Below, in pieces: positions 43,011-51,875 of a stretch of DNA of 64,000 nucleotides. The stretch is from Devosia sp. Root413D1. GTDB taxonomy: Bacteria; Pseudomonadota; Alphaproteobacteria; Rhizobiales; Devosiaceae. A model generated the notes under the pieces. That model ran no database searches, was not told the origin of the DNA, and worked only from the letters and a program-made list of their open reading frames with translations. The position numbers and the translations under genes were made by a program. The DNA lies in contig NZ_LMEA01000012.1 in NCBI RefSeq assembly GCF_001425235.1, positions 534,343 to 598,342 of the forward strand, written 5' to 3'. Positions within the stretch are counted from its first letter, which is position 1. Each line of letters begins with the position of its first letter.

Positions 43011-43046
43011 CGAAACGGCCCGCCTCGGTGGAAGCGGGCCGTTTCG
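43011..43046 (-). terminator. Terminator of the sigma/anti-sigma unit
   Basis: A perfect 13-bp stem, CGAAACGGCCCGC / GCGGGCCGTTTCG, with a 10-base loop, lies 22 bp beyond the anti-sigma stop. On the minus strand it is followed by CTTTCAC. Confidence 0.7.
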
Positions 43047-43067
43047 TTTGTGATGGCGGTGGACGGG

Positions 43068-43784
43068 TCAGATCGGCGTGACGGTACCGACCGCGACGAT
43101 TGGGCCCTGCGCCACGCCGGTGGGCGAGCCACCCTTCTGCTCCAGAGTCACGGCGAGGACGGTGCCGGGTTCGATACCGGCCTTGGCGGCGGCATCGAGC
43201 GGGATCTCCAGGCGCTGGTCGACCGGGATCACGCCCATCGATACCGCAGGCTCAGCGCCCTTGATGTACCAGAGCTCGAAATCCTTGTCAGGCACGGCGG
43301 TGCCCTTGAGCGAAGTGATGCGCACTTGACCGGAAGCCTGATCGTAGAGCGCGACGAACTCGACGCCACTGCCCTCTTGCGCCTGGATCGCGGCGACTAG
43401 CTGGGTGGCCAGAACATTGGGATCGACGCGCGGCTGCAGCAGGTTGACGCCGATGGCAACCACGGCCACCGCCGCAGCAGCGGCGGTGAGACCGCGCCAC
43501 AAAGCCAACGAGTTCCACCAGCCCCCGGAAACAGCCGCAGTGGCGCCGAACAGGCGGCTCTCGATGCGGGCCAGGACGCCTGACGGCGCCGCGACTTCAG
43601 CGAACTCGTCGTCGAGGGTCGCGAGGCGGGAACGCCACAGGCGCAGGTCCGAGGCGAGCCCCGGCTCGGCGACGATGCGGCGTGCGAGGGCGGCTCGCTC
43701 GCCGCCTTGCAAGAGGCCGAGCGCGTACTCGGCGACCAGCACCTGGTCGTCCTCCCTACCGCCGCTGTGACCTTCCGTGCTCAT
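43068..43784 (-). CDS. Anti-sigma factor, RskA-like
   Basis: 238 residues from MSTEGHSGGRED. The N-terminal cytoplasmic part (AEYALGLLQGGERAALARRI) is the sigma-binding helical region; one membrane helix (LTAAAAAVAVVAIGVNLL) near 98-116; periplasmic C-terminal RskA domain with FELWYIKGAEPAVSMGVIPV. It holds the cognate sigma factor inactive at the membrane. Start overlaps the sigma gene stop (ATGA). Confidence 0.9.
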   Translation of the reverse strand: MSTEGHSGGREDDQVLVAEYALGLLQGGERAALARRIVAEPGLASDLRLWRSRLATLDDEFAEVAAPSGVLARIESRLFGATAAVSGGWWNSLALWRGLTAAAAAVAVVAIGVNLLQPRVDPNVLATQLVAAIQAQEGSGVEFVALYDQASGQVRITSLKGTAVPDKDFELWYIKGAEPAVSMGVIPVDQRLEIPLDAAAKAGIEPGTVLAVTLEQKGGSPTGVAQGPIVAVGTVTPI

Positions 43785-44329
43785 GCCGACAGGCACTCTC
43801 TCAGTTTCAACAGGCTGCGTCGCAGCCAGGTTCGCATCGTGTTCAGCGGTACGCTGTGGCGCGTCGCCAGTTCCTCGTAGCTGAAGCCGTCGAGATAGGC
43901 CCCGCGCACACAATCGGCCTTGTCGCTCTCGAGTTCATCGAGGCAGCCGTCGATGCGCGTGCGCTCCGAACTGTCGATGGTGGCCTGCTCTGGGTCAGGC
44001 CCGCCATCGGCGAGGTCAAGCACGAGGTCGATATCATCGCTTACCGGCTTGCGCGCCCGGAGGACGTCCAGCGAGTGGTTGCGGGCGACCGCCACCAGCC
44101 AACTGATCGGGCTGTAGCCACCCGCCACGTAGCGGTCGGCGCGCTGCCAGATCTTGACGTACACTTCCTGGAGCGCCTCTTCGGCTTCCGATCTGTCTTT
44201 GAGGATACGCAGCACGACGCCGAAAAGTTTCGCACTGGTGCGGCTGTAGAGATCACGAAATGCCGCGCGGTCCCGCAGGGCACAACGGGCAATGAGGTCG
44301 GCGATATCGAGGCTCGCGGTGCTGCTCAT
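43781..44329 (-). CDS. ECF sigma factor, SigK-type
   Basis: 182 residues from ATG at 44329; a TTG six codons upstream is an alternative. Region 2 has RDLYSRTSAKLFGVVLRILK and EALQEVYVKIWQRAD; region 4 has GFSYEELATRHSVPLNTMRT WLRRSL. Paired with the RskA-like anti-sigma, it is expected to respond to envelope or periplasmic redox stress, in line with the nearby fasciclin and MsrB genes (inference). Confidence 0.92.
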   Translation of the reverse strand: MSSTASLDIADLIARCALRDRAAFRDLYSRTSAKLFGVVLRILKDRSEAEEALQEVYVKIWQRADRYVAGGYSPISWLVAVARNHSLDVLRARKPVSDDIDLVLDLADGGPDPEQATIDSSERTRIDGCLDELESDKADCVRGAYLDGFSYEELATRHSVPLNTMRTWLRRSLLKLRECLSA

Positions 44330-44528
44330 GGGCGCGAACTTAGCCAAAGGCTGTGAGTATGCCTATCCCCACAGCGCCCGGTCACGAAATCTTCGTGTTT
44401 GTTCTGTTGATGCCCATGTCTGGTCGCGGGATCGAGGTGGAAAGTCTCACAACTTTTCCTGATCCGCTCCGGCACGGGGCTCAAAAGCGCTTTCGACTCC
44501 AATGGAATGCGCTATAGGACGGGACACA

Positions 44529-45437
44529 ATGGATACACAGCGCGCCATGCCTGACATCGAGAGCTTTTCCCGCGACGCCGCCGTCCTGTCGCAGGCGCTG
44601 CCCTATATGCAGCGCTATGAGGGCAAGACCGTCGTGGTGAAGTACGGCGGCCACGCGATGGGCGATGTGGAGCTGGGCCAGGCCTTCGCGCGCGACATCG
44701 CGCTCTTGAAGCAATCCAAGGTCAATCCGATCGTCGTGCATGGCGGCGGGCCGCAGATCGCCTCGATGCTGAAGAATCTCGGCATAGAGTCGAAGTTCGA
44801 GGGCGGGCTGCGCGTCACCGACAAGCGGACGATGGAAGTCGTCGAGATGGTGCTGGCCGGCTCGATCAACAAAGAGATCGTGGCGCTGATCAATGCCGAG
44901 GGCGAATGGGCCATCGGCTTGTGCGGCAAGGACGGCAACATGGTCTTCGCCAAAAAGGCCACCAAGACCGTCAAGGACCCCGGCTCGAACATCGAGCGCG
45001 AGCTTGATCTGGGCTTTGTCGGCGAGCCGGTGGAAGTCGACCGCACGCTGCTCGACCTCCTCGCCCGCTCGGAGATGATCCCGGTGATCGCCCCGGTGGC
45101 GCCCGGCCGCGACGGCCAGACCTATAACATCAATGCCGATACCTTCGCCGGCGCCATTGCCGGCTCGCTCGGCGCCAAGCGCCTGCTGTTCCTGACCGAT
45201 GTCGACGGCGTGCTCGACGCGAACAAGAAACTGATCCCCGAGCTTTCGGCCCGCGACGCGCGGGCGCTGATCGCCGACGGCACGATCAATGGCGGCATGA
45301 TCCCCAAGGTCGAAACCTGCCTCGAAGCGCTCGATAACGGCGTCGAGGGTGTGGTGATCCTCAACGGCAAGACCCCGCACGTGGTGCTGGTCGAGCTGTT
45401 CACCGCGCATGGCGCGGGTACGCTGATCGTAAGGTAA
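44529..45437 (+). CDS. argB: Acetylglutamate kinase
   Basis: 302 residues from [13 protein letters not shown]; an in-frame ATG at 44502 is possible. Motifs [10 protein letters not shown] near residue 35, [16 protein letters not shown] near 70, [19 protein letters not shown] near 205 and [10 protein letters not shown] near 225 are those of ArgB. It phosphorylates N-acetylglutamate in arginine synthesis and is usually feedback-inhibited by arginine in this group, where the N-terminal helix (here [20 protein letters not shown]) is the arginine-site element. Confidence 0.97.
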   Translation: MDTQRAMPDIESFSRDAAVLSQALPYMQRYEGKTVVVKYGGHAMGDVELGQAFARDIALLKQSKVNPIVVHGGGPQIASMLKNLGIESKFEGGLRVTDKRTMEVVEMVLAGSINKEIVALINAEGEWAIGLCGKDGNMVFAKKATKTVKDPGSNIERELDLGFVGEPVEVDRTLLDLLARSEMIPVIAPVAPGRDGQTYNINADTFAGAIAGSLGAKRLLFLTDVDGVLDANKKLIPELSARDARALIADGTINGGMIPKVETCLEALDNGVEGVVILNGKTPHVVLVELFTAHGAGTLIVR

Positions 45438-45480
45438 GCTTGGGGGCCTTACCCCTCGCTGATAGCCCTCACACTCACCG

Positions 45481-45513
45481 GCCGTCATCCCGGCGAACGC
45501 CGGGACCCAGTGC
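45481..45513. repeat. CGTCATCCCGGCGAACGCC repeat, copy A
   Basis: GCCGTCATCCCGGCGAACGC followed by CGGGACCCAGTG. This palindromic element (CCCGGCG AAC GCCGGG) is widespread between alphaproteobacterial genes. The inverted copy is at 45596. The rest of the 380-bp gap after argB shows nothing else clear. Confidence 0.75.
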
Positions 45514-45595
45514 GCCGAGCGTTGATCCGTCGCTGAATCGGCCGACCTAGCGGTGATGGACCGGCACGGTCGTTGCCCATCTAACCCTTCGAGCA

Positions 45596-45626
45596 ATGGG
45601 TCCCGGCGTTCGCCGGGATGACGGCT
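45596..45626. repeat. CGTCATCCCGGCGAACGCC repeat, copy B (inverted)
   Basis: ATGGGTCCCGGCGTTCGCCG followed by GGATGACGGCT is the reverse complement of copy A. The two copies face each other across about 80 bp, so the transcript could form one long hairpin. Confidence 0.75.
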
Positions 45627-45817
45627 GGTGGTGGGGTGGGATCGAGCTTCGCCAGGGGCTGATCACCGCGACCCACTGCTCAACCCCATCCAATCGCTCG
45701 GTCTCTCGGACCTCGCCGTCAGATCGTGTCCCACCCGCCGGGCGTGGCGGGTCTCGCCCGGCTGGCGGCTGGTGTGCGGCAGCGGGCGGCTTTCGGTGCG
45801 GCTGTGCATGACCGCGC

Positions 45818-46783
45818 TCACGGCTTGAGCCACGGGGATTCGACGCTCCAGAAGATGGCGTCGACGCCGAGATAGTCGGTGGCGAAGGCGGTGAACTCGT
45901 CCTTGGTGAAGGGCTTGCCGGTCTTGTCGTTCTTGTAGGTGAGGGTCGGCTCCTGCACGGCCATGCCGACGAAATCGAGCTTGCCCCTGTACTGGTTGAA
46001 GAACGGGTAGGAGTTCTTCATCTGGCCCTTGCGGTAGGGCACGATATCGGGGCCGCCGAGCCCGATGCCGCTGGCGGCGGCGCGCTCGAACAGTCGGCCC
46101 ATATAGTTGTGGTCGTTCTCCCACTCGCAGGGCCAGAAGTTGACGTACTGCACCACCTTGGAGGTGCTGAACGCCTGGCGCGCGGTGGTGAGGTTTTCCA
46201 GTTCGGCGTCGAAATAGGCGTCGCAGCTGAAGCCGGTCTGGTCGCCCTTCATGTCGATGTCGATCGCCGTCTCGGGCAGGTTGACGCCATAGACCTGGCC
46301 GTCGAAGCGGGTGGCCAGTGCCTTGAGCAGCTCCTGGTAGCGGGCGCGGACGGCGGGGTTCCACTGCATGGTGGTCCAGCCATAGGCCTCGGCCTTGCCC
46401 TCGCCCGGGTTGTCGAGCTGCGGCACGAGGCCACCGCCATACTCGGCGCCCTCGAGCACGTAATCGGGGATGTTGCGGGCCTCGGGCGAAAAGAACCGAT
46501 CCTGGACCTGGATGAACAGTTTCTTGCCTAACTTGCCGGTCTGCTCGAGGTCGCGCTCGATGGCCGAGAAGTCGTACTCACCCTTTTTGGGCTCCAGCGC
46601 ACGCCAGTTGTAGACTACCTGCGCCCCGGCAATGTCAGGGCGCTCGAGGATCGCCGCTGCCGCCGCGAGGTCGCCATTGCCGGTGTAGATGAAGTTCTCG
46701 GCAGCCTGGACGTTGCCGGCGAGCGCCGTGGCGAGCCCGAAGATGGTGGCGGCGGTGATGCCGAAGATGGTGAGGCTGTTCAC
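45818..46783 (-). CDS. Secreted TIM-barrel glycoside-hydrolase-like protein
   Basis: 321 residues from GTG at 46783, which has CAGGAG 5 bases upstream; the frame continues 22 codons further without homology. A signal peptide ends near VQAAEN. Segments such as GAQVVYNWRALEPKKGEYDF, YGVNLPETAIDID and IFWSVESPWLKP look like (beta/alpha)8 strands of a glycoside hydrolase, with Glu in NLPETA and VES as candidates for acid/base and nucleophile. No family could be assigned and the substrate is unknown. Confidence 0.7.
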   Translation of the reverse strand: MNSLTIFGITAATIFGLATALAGNVQAAENFIYTGNGDLAAAAAILERPDIAGAQVVYNWRALEPKKGEYDFSAIERDLEQTGKLGKKLFIQVQDRFFSPEARNIPDYVLEGAEYGGGLVPQLDNPGEGKAEAYGWTTMQWNPAVRARYQELLKALATRFDGQVYGVNLPETAIDIDMKGDQTGFSCDAYFDAELENLTTARQAFSTSKVVQYVNFWPCEWENDHNYMGRLFERAAASGIGLGGPDIVPYRKGQMKNSYPFFNQYRGKLDFVGMAVQEPTLTYKNDKTGKPFTKDEFTAFATDYLGVDAIFWSVESPWLKP

Positions 46784-46908
46784 GACGACTCCTGTGCGTT
46801 TGGTGAGACGCGAGATGGAGCCGCACTTGGCCGGCACCGAGACCGACATGTGGCATTTTATGGAATGTCGTCAGCAATGGTTAGCCAATGGCAAACGGAC
46901 TCGTCGAG

Positions 46909-46934
46909 CTCCCCTCCCCCTTGAGGGGAGGGAG
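46909..46934. repeat. Palindromic GC-rich repeat, intact short copy
   Basis: CTCCCCTCCCCCTTGAGGGG then AGGGAG, directly after the YCII gene stop. It is the uninterrupted form of the unit broken at 63883-63901. Confidence 0.6.
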
Positions 46935-46935
46935 G

Positions 46936-47307
46936 CTAGGTCGGTTTGGGCTGCTGCCAGGAAATCCCCATTTCGGCCCGCACCTCGATGCTGCCGAAGC
47001 GGGCCATGGGCTCGCGGCGGGCGATCGCCACGGCCTCCTCGAGGTCACGCGCCTCGATGACGAAGAAGCCGCCCAGGTGCTCCTTGCTTTCGATATACGG
47101 GCCGTCGGTGGCGGAGACCTTGCCGCCGCGCGAGCGGACGATGCGGGCAGTGCCGGGCTCCTTCAGCGCCAGGTCGAGGATCAGATGACCGCTGGCGGTC
47201 AGCTCGGCGTTCGCCGCCTGGTTGTCGCGATCCATGGCGGCGAGCTCTTCAGGGGTGGCGGCGTCGATCAGCGAGGGGTCGACATGGACGAGGCAGACGT
47301 AGCGCAT
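46936..47307 (-). CDS. YCII/DGPF-domain protein
   Basis: 123 residues from MRYVCLVHVDPSLID. The DGPF motif region reads VSATDGPYIESKEHLGGFFV and the end ARFGSIEVRA, matching the YCII-related/DGPFAETKE family (ferredoxin-like fold). Function is unknown; relatives are often paired with ECF sigma factors, but none is adjacent here. Confidence 0.85.
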   Translation of the reverse strand: MRYVCLVHVDPSLIDAATPEELAAMDRDNQAANAELTASGHLILDLALKEPGTARIVRSRGGKVSATDGPYIESKEHLGGFFVIEARDLEEAVAIARREPMARFGSIEVRAEMGISWQQPKPT

Positions 47308-47369
47308 CGGTTTCTCCTCTGGGGTTTCTCTGAGTGGTCGACCGGATGGCGACGGAATCGACATTCACA

Positions 47370-47403
47370 CAGCAAAGAAAAAGGGCGCCCAGAGACGCCC
47401 TTT
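47370..47403 (-). terminator. Rho-independent terminator of the MFS operon
   Basis: On the minus strand AAAGGGCG pairs with CGCCCTTT across an 8-base loop and is followed by TTCTTTGCT, 5 bp beyond the MFS stop codon. A textbook intrinsic terminator. Confidence 0.85.
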
Positions 47404-47407
47404 CGCA

Positions 47408-48919
47408 TCAGGCTTCGACGACGACCGGTGGCGCCGCCGGTGCGCCGGCACTCTGGTCGGGGCGCTTGATCTTGAGGAACGGCACGAGGATCACCACCAG
47501 GCCGAACGAAATGATCTGGTAGACGATGGCCGGCGCCGCAGCTTCGGCGAAGGCGACATGCGGGGCGTTGCCGGCGGCAAAGCCAGCGGCGAGCTGGGTG
47601 AAGAAGATCTGCCCGACCAGCGCCACGCCGATGGCGCCGCCGACCTGCTGGAACGCCTGCAGCGCACCGGAGCCGGCACCGGCATCGCGGGCCGGGACAC
47701 CCCCCAGCACCGACTGGAACAGCCCGGAGAAGCCGAGGCCGAGACCGAGACCGGCCAGCAGCAGCGGCGGCAGGAAGGTCCAGTGATCGACGCTGTCACC
47801 GAGCCCGCCGATGATGAAATCGAGCCAGGTGATGCCGACGACGAGGATCGCCGCGCCGAGCGCCAACCGAGTGCGCAGGTACCTCTGGCCGAGCCGGCCG
47901 ATGAACAGCGAGACGGCGAGCACGCCGACCGAGAACGGCGTGTTGGTGAGGCCGGACTCGAGCGGGGTGAAGTTGTAGCCCGACTGCAGCAGCAGCGAGA
48001 TGACCATGAACATGGCCGGCACGCCCGAGGCGAAGATAGTGGTGATGAGCAGGCCGAGCAGATAGTTCGGGTTGCTGATCAGGCTGAAATTGAGCAGTTG
48101 CGGCTGATCGATGCGGGCCCGGTGCCGCTCCCAGATGATGAACATGCCGGCGAATAGCAGGCCCACCGCCATCAGGCCCCAAAGCCAGGTCGGCCAACCC
48201 AGGGCGTGGCCTTCGACCAGCGGGAAGACCATGGCGACCATGGCGATGCCGAACAGGCCAATGCCGACGAAATCGTTCTTCAGCGTCGGGTGGCCCGGGG
48301 TGCGCGGGATCAGGTACCAGCCGGCGATAACGGCAAAGATGCCGAACGGGATGTTGACGAGGAAGATTGGCCGCCAGTCGAGATCGAAGAAGTTGGCGCC
48401 GATCAACAGGCCACCGACGATCGGACCGGCGACGGCAGCGAGGCCGGCGCTCAGACCGAACAGCGAGAACGCCTGGCCCTTTTCCTCGGGCGGGAAGGTG
48501 ACCTGGGCGATGGCGAGCACCTGCGGGGTCATGGCGGCGCCGGCGAGGCCCTGCAGCACGCGGGCGATGATCAGCCACTCGATCGAGGGCGCCAGGCCGC
48601 AGAAGGCCGAGGCGAGCGTGAAGGCCGCGACGCCGATGAGGAACATGCGGGTGCGGCCGACGATGTCGCCGAGCCGGCCGAACGGCAACAGGCCCAGCGC
48701 GAAGGCCAGCACATAGGCGGCGATGACCCACTCGATCTGCGTCGGGTCGGCGCCGAGATTCTGCTGCAGGCTGGGGAGCGCGACGTTGACGATGGTGACG
48801 TCGATGAGATTCATGAAGCTGGCGAGCAGCAGCACGGCGAGCGCCACCCAGCGGCGCGGATCGGCATCGGCCTTGGACTGCGGCGGATGGAACTGCGAAG
48901 AAGGGAATTGCGAAGACAT
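47408..48919 (-). CDS. MFS drug exporter, EmrB/QacA (DHA2) family
   Basis: 503 residues with about 14 membrane helices. Motif A LGDIVGRTRMFLIG near residue 85 and motif C-like AGAAMTPQVLAIAQ are present. The DHA2 family exports drugs and other hydrophobic compounds by proton antiport. The TetR gene lies 3 bp upstream on the same strand, so it is the likely repressor of this operon. Confidence 0.92.
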   Translation of the reverse strand: MSSQFPSSQFHPPQSKADADPRRWVALAVLLLASFMNLIDVTIVNVALPSLQQNLGADPTQIEWVIAAYVLAFALGLLPFGRLGDIVGRTRMFLIGVAAFTLASAFCGLAPSIEWLIIARVLQGLAGAAMTPQVLAIAQVTFPPEEKGQAFSLFGLSAGLAAVAGPIVGGLLIGANFFDLDWRPIFLVNIPFGIFAVIAGWYLIPRTPGHPTLKNDFVGIGLFGIAMVAMVFPLVEGHALGWPTWLWGLMAVGLLFAGMFIIWERHRARIDQPQLLNFSLISNPNYLLGLLITTIFASGVPAMFMVISLLLQSGYNFTPLESGLTNTPFSVGVLAVSLFIGRLGQRYLRTRLALGAAILVVGITWLDFIIGGLGDSVDHWTFLPPLLLAGLGLGLGFSGLFQSVLGGVPARDAGAGSGALQAFQQVGGAIGVALVGQIFFTQLAAGFAAGNAPHVAFAEAAAPAIVYQIISFGLVVILVPFLKIKRPDQSAGAPAAPPVVVEA

Positions 48920-48922
48920 GGA

Positions 48923-49537
48923 CTAGTTCCTGGTCGGTGTGGTTGAGCGAACGGCGCGGCGCAGCTCAGCGCACAGGCGTTCGAAATACTGGGGTGAGGT
49001 ATCGGGGCCGCGGCCGAAGCCGACCAGCGCCCCGATGAACATGCTGGAGGCGGCCTCGGGATCGAGGTCCGCCCGGAAGGTTCCGTCGGCGACGCCGTCG
49101 ACGAAGATCGCGGCAACCATCTGGTGCCACTTCAAGAGGATCGGCCGCATGGCGGCGTGGATGACTTCGTCGCGCCGTGCCCGCTCCATCAGCTCGGACA
49201 TCACGGCGAGGGTGTCGCGCTGCTCGTAGAACATCTCGTGGAAGTCGAAGAACTCGTGCTCGAGCCGCTCCAACGGCGACAGGTGGGCGCGTGGCCGCAC
49301 CAGCGACTGGGCCCGGAAGTCGTCGCGCATGGCACCGGCGACGAGGCCGATCAGCGCCTCCTTGGTGGGGACATGATAGTGCAGCGTCGCGACATTGATG
49401 CCGACCCGCGCCGCGATATCGCGGGTGCGCAGGCCCTCAAAGCCCTTCTCGGCAATGAGGTCGCGCGCTGCGGACGCGATGGCGCGGCGACGATCGTCGG
49501 TGTTTTCCCGTTTCGGGGCGGGGCTGGTGACGGTCAT
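48923..49537 (-). CDS. TetR-family transcriptional regulator
   Basis: 204 residues from MTVTSPAPKRENTDDRRR. The helix-turn-helix at about 20-66 reads RTRDIAARVGINVATLHYHVPTKEAL. The C-terminal domain (LERLEHEFFDFHEMFYEQRD) is the ligand-binding dimerisation part. First gene of the pair with the MFS exporter. The intergenic region to 49716 contains TCAATCAAGTGATTGATTGA, a near-palindrome that could be its operator. Confidence 0.9.
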   Translation of the reverse strand: MTVTSPAPKRENTDDRRRAIASAARDLIAEKGFEGLRTRDIAARVGINVATLHYHVPTKEALIGLVAGAMRDDFRAQSLVRPRAHLSPLERLEHEFFDFHEMFYEQRDTLAVMSELMERARRDEVIHAAMRPILLKWHQMVAAIFVDGVADGTFRADLDPEAASSMFIGALVGFGRGPDTSPQYFERLCAELRRAVRSTTPTRN

Positions 49538-49629
49538 GGCTTCCTGGCTCGCCGACAATGTCGCGCCAGACGCCGTGATTTCGACGTTTCGCGCCTGGCA
49601 GCGCAGCCACATACACCTCGTCGCTCTGT

Positions 49630-49649
49630 CAATCAAGTGATTGATTGAA
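49630..49649. promoter_or_regulatory. Candidate TetR operator
   Basis: TCAATCAAGTGATTGATTGA is an inverted repeat (TCAATCA / TGATTGA) about 93 bp upstream of the TetR start, the expected form of a TetR-family operator. Confidence 0.5.
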
Positions 49650-49715
49650 CGGAATCGTTGGATCGACTTATAGGCGGGCTTTCCGCCTTTCCGGTTTCTT
49701 CCCGGTGACAAGAAG

Positions 49716-49886
49716 ATGAGCCAGCAGCTGGGCAAGCTGCCGCGACTGCCGGCCGGGTTTCAGGTTGAGCTCGATGCAGCGCTGCTGGGGCGCGGCGACG
49801 CTTCTACCAGCGCGTGGCCGGAGCGCTTCGCGATCATCGAGCGCTTGACCGCCGGGCTGCGCAGCCTTGCACCGAGCGCGGGGTGA
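49716..49886 (+). CDS. Small hypothetical protein
   Basis: 56 residues, MSQQLGKLPRLPAGFQVELD then AALLGRGDASTSAWPERFAI and a helical end. Purine-rich ACAAGAAG precedes the ATG. It ends 31 bp before the nucleotidase gene. No known domain; coding use of third-position G/C fits the genome, but length makes it uncertain. Confidence 0.4.
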   Translation: MSQQLGKLPRLPAGFQVELDAALLGRGDASTSAWPERFAIIERLTAGLRSLAPSAG

Positions 49887-49917
49887 AAGTTCCGGCGAAA
49901 GCTGCCATATTGGTCGG

Positions 49918-50622
49918 ATGAACGATTTTACTCCTCCGCCCCGCTCGCTCTCCCACGTCACCGACTGGGTGTTCGACCTCGACAACACGCTCTACCCGCG
50001 TGAATGCAACCTGTTCGCGCAGATCGACATGCTGATCTCGCACTATATGGTCGGCGTCACGCAGCTGCCGTTCGACGAGGCGCGGGCGCTGCAGAAAGCC
50101 TATTACCGCGACTATGGCACGACGCTGAACGGGCTGATGCAGTTGCACGAGGTGGACCCGGACCATTTCCTCAACACCGTGCACGCCATCGACTACTCGC
50201 CGGTAGAGGCGCATCCCGACCTGGTCGAAGCGATCAAGGCGCTGCCGGGACGGAAGTTCATCCTCACCAATGGCGATGTCGGGCACGCACGCGCGGTGCT
50301 GAACCGGCTGGGCAACGCCGACGCGCTGTTCGAGGACATCTTCGATATCCGCGCCATGAGCTACAAGCCCAAGCCCCTGCCCGAAGCTTATGAGGCGTTC
50401 TTCCACAAGCACGGCATCGACGCGCGGCGCGCCGCGATGTTCGACGATCTCGAAAAGAACCTGGTGGTGCCGCACGATACCGGCATGACCACGGTGCAGG
50501 TGATCGCCGGCGAAGCTTTCGCGCACGAGCAGGTGGAAGCCTGGGAGCTCGAACGCACCGGCGGCACCCATGTGCACCATGTGACGGCGGACCTGGCTGG
50601 GTTTTTGCGGAAGCTGCCGTAA
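49918..50622 (+). CDS. HAD-family pyrimidine 5'-nucleotidase (SDT1-like)
   Basis: 234 residues from MNDFTPPPRSLSHVTDW. HAD motif I VFDLDNTLYPRECNLF, the SDT1/PPM1-type form; motif II FILTNGDVGHA; lysine in MSYKPKPLPEAY; motif III AMFDDLEKNLVVPH. Expected to dephosphorylate pyrimidine nucleoside monophosphates. It stands just before dapD-dapE, where this gene is commonly found in the order. Confidence 0.9.
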   Translation: MNDFTPPPRSLSHVTDWVFDLDNTLYPRECNLFAQIDMLISHYMVGVTQLPFDEARALQKAYYRDYGTTLNGLMQLHEVDPDHFLNTVHAIDYSPVEAHPDLVEAIKALPGRKFILTNGDVGHARAVLNRLGNADALFEDIFDIRAMSYKPKPLPEAYEAFFHKHGIDARRAAMFDDLEKNLVVPHDTGMTTVQVIAGEAFAHEQVEAWELERTGGTHVHHVTADLAGFLRKLP

Positions 50623-50635
50623 GGGCAGGTTGTGG

Positions 50636-50873
50636 CGCACACAGTGGCTCCCCACGACCCCCTCTCTGGCGAAAACTAAGGACTTAGCTGCGCTAAGCCC
50701 AAGTTTTCGCTTTCTCCCCCGCCAAGGGGGAGAGTCCCGACTGATGCGCCAATGCCAATGGTGGCCACTGATCATCTCCCCCCTTGCGGGGGAGAATGGA
50801 ATTTCTTGGGCTTAGCTTCTTGGCTAAGCCTTAGAAATTCCAAGAGAGGGGATGCGGAGCCACCGCGCCTCCA
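50636..50873. repeat. Composite palindromic element with two nested hairpins
   Basis: The outer arms (CAGTGGCTCC...CCCCTCTCT and AGAGAGGGGATGCGGAGCCA) pair over about 230 bp. Inside are two separate hairpins: GCGAAAACT/AGTTTTCGC (50669-50710) enclosing CTTAGC/GCTAAG, and GGAATTTCT/AGAAATTCC (50798-50841) enclosing GGCTTAGC/GCTAAGCC, plus CTCCCCC/GGGGGAG units. Such complexity is beyond an ordinary terminator. Confidence 0.65.
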
Positions 50874-50902
50874 CGCAAGGCGGCCGTCTCTGTCAGTCTG
50901 GT

Positions 50903-51754
50903 TCAGCTCGCCAGCGTCACTTCCGGCAGGTTGTAGTGTTCGCGGATGACGTTCCAGCCGTCTTCGGCGCTGTCGACGACGGTGAACAGATGCGGATCGT
51001 CGGGGGCGATGGTGCCGGCTTCGGCGAGGGCCTCGAAGTTGATCACCTTGTTCCAGAACTCCTTGCCGAACAGCAGCAGCGGCACGCGCTCCATGCGGCC
51101 GGTCTGGATCAGGGTCAGCGTCTCGAAGAACTCGTCGAGCGTGCCGAAGCCGCCGGGGAAAATGGCGACGGCGCGGGCGCGTAAGAGGAAGTGAATCTTG
51201 CGGGTGGCGAAATAGTGGAAATTGAAGCAGAGGTCGGGCGTGATGTAGGTGTTCGGCGCCTGCTCGTGCGGCAGGACGATGTTAAGGCCGATGCTGGGCG
51301 CGCCGACATCGGCGGCGCCGCGATTGCCGGCTTCCATGACGCCGGGACCACCGCCGGTGACCACCACATAATCGCGGAAGTTCAGGGCGCGTGAGGTGAG
51401 CGAGGCGTATTGAGCGAAGCGCCGGGCCTCGTCGTAGTAGCGCGAGGCCGCTTCGAGGTTCTTTTTCTGCGTCTCGTTGCGGGCGGCCCAGGCGGGTTTG
51501 CCCGGCTCGGGGATACGGGCGCCGCCGAACAGCACGACGGTCGAGCGGATGCCGTGCTCGCGCAGGCGGAACTCGGTCTTCAGATATTCCAGCTGGAAGC
51601 GGACGCCGCGGGTGTCCTCACTGGTCATGAACTCTTCGTCGGAGAAGGCGAGCCGGAACGCCGCGGATTCGGTCTGCGGCGTCGAGGGCGCGCGTTTTGC
51701 CGCATCCACGTCCTCGACTGAGGTACGAAGCGGGGTATGGGCGCGTCTGGCCAT
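50903..51754 (-). CDS. LOG family protein (cytokinin riboside 5'-monophosphate phosphoribohydrolase-like)
   Basis: 283 residues from MARRAHTPLRTSVEDVDAAK. Rossmann fold with STVVLFGGARIPEP, VVTGGGPGVMEAGNRGA and the LOG active-site motif PGGFGTLDEFFE. The family cleaves nucleoside monophosphates to base and ribose phosphate; bacterial members often act on AMP or related nucleotides. An N-terminal extension of about 90 residues is longer than in minimal LOG proteins. Confidence 0.9.
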   Translation of the reverse strand: MARRAHTPLRTSVEDVDAAKRAPSTPQTESAAFRLAFSDEEFMTSEDTRGVRFQLEYLKTEFRLREHGIRSTVVLFGGARIPEPGKPAWAARNETQKKNLEAASRYYDEARRFAQYASLTSRALNFRDYVVVTGGGPGVMEAGNRGAADVGAPSIGLNIVLPHEQAPNTYITPDLCFNFHYFATRKIHFLLRARAVAIFPGGFGTLDEFFETLTLIQTGRMERVPLLLFGKEFWNKVINFEALAEAGTIAPDDPHLFTVVDSAEDGWNVIREHYNLPEVTLAS

Positions 51755-51875
51755 TCTGGCGTCTCCGAATAGTGGCCTTGAGCTTGTCACGGCCGGGGTT
51801 AAGGATCGTTGACAGCAGGACCGGGCCGGATAATGTCCGGCGCGCCGTCCTGCCACCCGACCGAAAGCACTTGTC

